Notes under the pieces: model-generated
Databases searched by the model: none
The model's input: the letters and a program-made list of their open reading frames with translations, nothing else
Told to the model about the DNA's origin: nothing
Shown: piece by piece, positions 4,810 through 6,695 of the stretch
Position numbering within the stretch: the stretch's first letter is position 1
Layout: each line of letters starts with the position of its first letter
Made by a program: the position numbers and the translations under genes
Assembly: GCA_003554375.1 (NCBI GenBank)
Contig: PWGF01000047.1
Span: forward strand, 1 to 6,695
Length of the DNA: 6,695 bases
Origin: Spirochaetaceae bacterium
GTDB lineage: Bacteria > Spirochaetota > Spirochaetia > DSM-27196 > SKKC01
Direction of reading: 5' to 3'

Positions 4810-6695
4810 CTAAGCGCCACCGCCTCGGCTTGCTCCCGGCGCAGGGGGTTTCCGCCTGACTTCGAAACTCGAGCCCAGCCCCCGCCTGTCTTCACGGGCA
4901 AGAGCGTAGACCCGCTCGAAAAGCGCCTCTTGGCTGTTGAACGGCACCTCGTCGGCGCGCCCCGTCCTGGCCACGTACCGGCCGTCGGACAGCAGCTCGT
5001 ACGCGTGAGAAGTATCTTGGAACTGCAGCTCCAGCGCCTCTTTGACGCGTTGTTTCAGCCGCTCGTTTTCGACCGGGAACATCAGTTCCACCCGGCGCTC
5101 TAAGTTCCGGGGCATCCAGTCCGCGCTGGAGAGGTAGACCTCCTCGTTGCCGCCGTTCAAGAAATAGAAAGCGCGGGCGTGCTCCAGATAGCGCCCCACG
5201 ATGCTTACCACCCCAATTCGCTCGCTGAGATCGGAAACACCCGGTACCAACATGCAGATTCCCCGCACGTTGAGCGCTATGTCGACCCCGGAGCAGCTGG
5301 CCGCATAGAGCGCATCGACGATCTCCGGATCGGCCAAGCTGTTCATCTTGGCCAAGATGAGCCCGTCGCCCTCATTCGAAGCGCGCATCGACTCACGCTC
5401 GATCAAGTGTACCAGTCGCTCCTTCATGGCGACCGGCGCCATAGCCAACCGCGAGAGGGTCGGTATCTCCGAATATCCGGTGAGCGCATTGAAAAAGAGC
5501 CCTGTCTCGTAGCTGATGTCGTCGCGACAGGTGAAGTACCCCATGTCCGTGTAGAGCTTTGCGGTTCTGTCGTTGTAGTTACCCGTGGAGAGATGAACGT
5601 AGCGTCGGAGTCCGCGTTCCTCGCGCCGCACAATGAGAAGCGCCTTTGAGTGGACTTTGAGCCGCGCTACGCCGTACACCAAGATAACGCCCGCTCGCTC
5701 CAAGCGTTCAGCCCACTCGATATTCCGCTGTTCGTCGAACCGAGCCTTCAACTCCACCACCGCCGTAACTTGCTTCCCGTTCTGTGCCGCCCGCTCGAGC
5801 GCTCCAATAATCGCGGCGCTCCCCCCGGTACGGTAGAGCGTCATCTTGATGGCCAGAACGCCCGGGTCGTCAGCCGCCGACTGGAGTAGCCGTACTACCG
5901 GCGCGAAGCTCTCGTAGGGATGGTACAGGAGCGCATCGGACTTCATGATGCTCTCCCAGATCGGCTCATCGTCCGGGAAATCCGGGCTGTTCGCGGGCTT
6001 ACGCGGCTCGTAGCGGAGATCTGCGAAACCGGGCACGTCTACCAGAGCCGATAACGAATCCAGGTCCAGCGGCTCGCTCTTGTGATAAACCTCCGAAGCC
6101 TCCAGGCCCAGCGCCCCCATAAGGTACGCTTCGAGCCACTCACTTGTCCCGGTCGTCGAGAGGCGTATCGCAGCGCTGCGTTCGCGGTGCTCCAGCACCC
6201 GCTCCATTGCCTCGACGAAATCCTCGTCCCGCTCCTCGTCTACGCCGATGTCCGCATCCCGAGTGACCCGAAACAGCAGGTGCTCCCGAACTCGAAAGCC
6301 CGGAAAGAGCTGCTCGGCAAACGTAACAATGACGTCTTCCAATAACGCAAAGGCCGCCTCCGCGCTCTCCTCCGGAATACGGACGACGCGTTCGAGTGAC
6401 TGGGGGATCTGCACCACAGCTACCCGCTCTCCGCTCGAGCGGTCCGGATGGCTTGCGTCGAAGTCACCCTGGGCTCCTCCGGCCGTCTTCGCCAGCTCGT
6501 CCAGATCGGATGTTCCCGACTCGCTCTCGAGCAAGAATGCCACGCTCAAGGTAAGATTCGCGGTATACGGGAGCGGCATATCACCCGTGCAGCGCACCGG
6601 AGTCAGAACCGGGAAGACCTCATTCTCAAAAAGCTCCCCAAGAAAGCGCTTCTGCGCGGCAGTGTACTCCGGACGCTTCGCCAACACGATCCCCG
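4810..6695 (-). CDS. ppk1: Polyphosphate kinase 1 (N-terminus outside window)
   Basis: This enzyme reversibly transfers the terminal phosphate of ATP to inorganic polyphosphate through a phosphohistidine. The minus-strand frame is open to the window edge (Gly-Ile before the GTG at 6687), so about 90-110 N-terminal residues are missing. Numbering from that GTG, the FPVLTP segment is at 25-30 and the middle domain runs to about 245. The first phospholipase-D-like catalytic half has LYR (Arg286), VELKARFDEQRNIEWAERL (Arg316) and KVHSK (His346). The second has LEHARAFYF (His503) and YLSSADWMPRNLERRVE. The gaps of 30, 30 and 157 residues between Arg286, Arg316, His346 and His503 equal those I recall for Arg375, Arg405, His435 and His592 of the E. 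coli enzyme, so the active site is intact. An extra polar segment at about 54-87 interrupts the middle region. The C-terminus ends in a Gly/Pro/Arg tail. The gene converges on the envelope operon and is probably transcribed separately. Confidence 0.96.
   Translation of the reverse strand, partial: GIVLAKRPEYTAAQKRFLGELFENEVFPVLTPVRCTGDMPLPYTANLTLSVAFLLESESGTSDLDELAKTAGGAQGDFDASHPDRSSGERVAVVQIPQSLERVVRIPEESAEAAFALLEDVIVTFAEQLFPGFRVREHLLFRVTRDADIGVDEERDEDFVEAMERVLEHRERSAAIRLSTTGTSEWLEAYLMGALGLEASEVYHKSEPLDLDSLSALVDVPGFADLRYEPRKPANSPDFPDDEPIWESIMKSDALLYHPYESFAPVVRLLQSAADDPGVLAIKMTLYRTGGSAAIIGALERAAQNGKQVTAVVELKARFDEQRNIEWAERLERAGVILVYGVARLKVHSKALLIVRREERGLRRYVHLSTGNYNDRTAKLYTDMGYFTCRDDISYETGLFFNALTGYSEIPTLSRLAMAPVAMKERLVHLIERESMRASNEGDGLILAKMNSLADPEIVDALYAASCSGVDIALNVRGICMLVPGVSDLSERIGVVSIVGRYLEHARAFYFLNGGNEEVYLSSADWMPRNLERRVELMFPVENERLKQRVKEALELQFQDTSHAYELLSDGRYVARTGRADEVPFNSQEALFERVYALAREDRRGLGSSFEVRRKPPAPGASRGGGA

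Noticed and set aside
4786..5103. Plus-strand open frame across the 3' end of ppk1
   Set aside because: It is mostly antisense to ppk1 coding sequence, lacks a ribosome binding site that I can see, and resembles no protein.
5179..5649. Plus-strand open frame of 156 codons within ppk1
   Set aside because: It lies opposite the catalytic half of ppk1, whose motifs are unmistakable, and has no domain features.

Overview
The window is a GC-rich segment from a diderm (Gram-negative-type) bacterium. Two gene products have export signals, one has an outer-membrane beta-barrel C-terminus, and the inner-membrane permeases belong to the lipoprotein/lipid-handling FtsX class. Taxonomy cannot be fixed from the sequence. 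The tandem permease style with a LolA-like partner would fit a GC-rich spirochaete, but that is only an impression.

Layout: positions 1-4644 on the + strand hold four co-directional genes. (1) The C-terminal 303 residues of an FtsX/MacB-type ABC permease, cut by the window edge. (2) A complete paralogous permease of 408 aa, 14 nt downstream behind a perfect Shine-Dalgarno. (3) After 98 AT-richer bases with a promoter-like sequence, a secreted LolA-like protein of 267 aa. (4) Overlapping its end by 7 nt, a 531-aa predicted outer-membrane beta-barrel protein with a very odd Arg/Pro/Gly/Ala-rich N-terminal extension. Positions 4645-4809 are a short, very GC-rich convergent intergenic region with several hairpins. 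Positions 4810-6695 on the - strand hold most of a polyphosphate kinase 1 (ppk1), whose N-terminus lies beyond the window.

Working model (inference): the two permeases, with an ATPase probably encoded upstream, extract a lipid or lipoprotein from the inner membrane. The LolA-like protein carries it across the periplasm, and the beta-barrel protein acts at the outer membrane. This would be a Lol/Lpt-like trans-envelope route written in gene order. The ppk1 gene converges on the operon and has no evident functional link to it.

The most notable features are the four-gene envelope cassette, the cationic extension of about 95 residues before the signal-peptide-like segment of the barrel protein, and a perfect 8-bp hairpin spanning the barrel protein's C-terminal beta-signal and stop codon.
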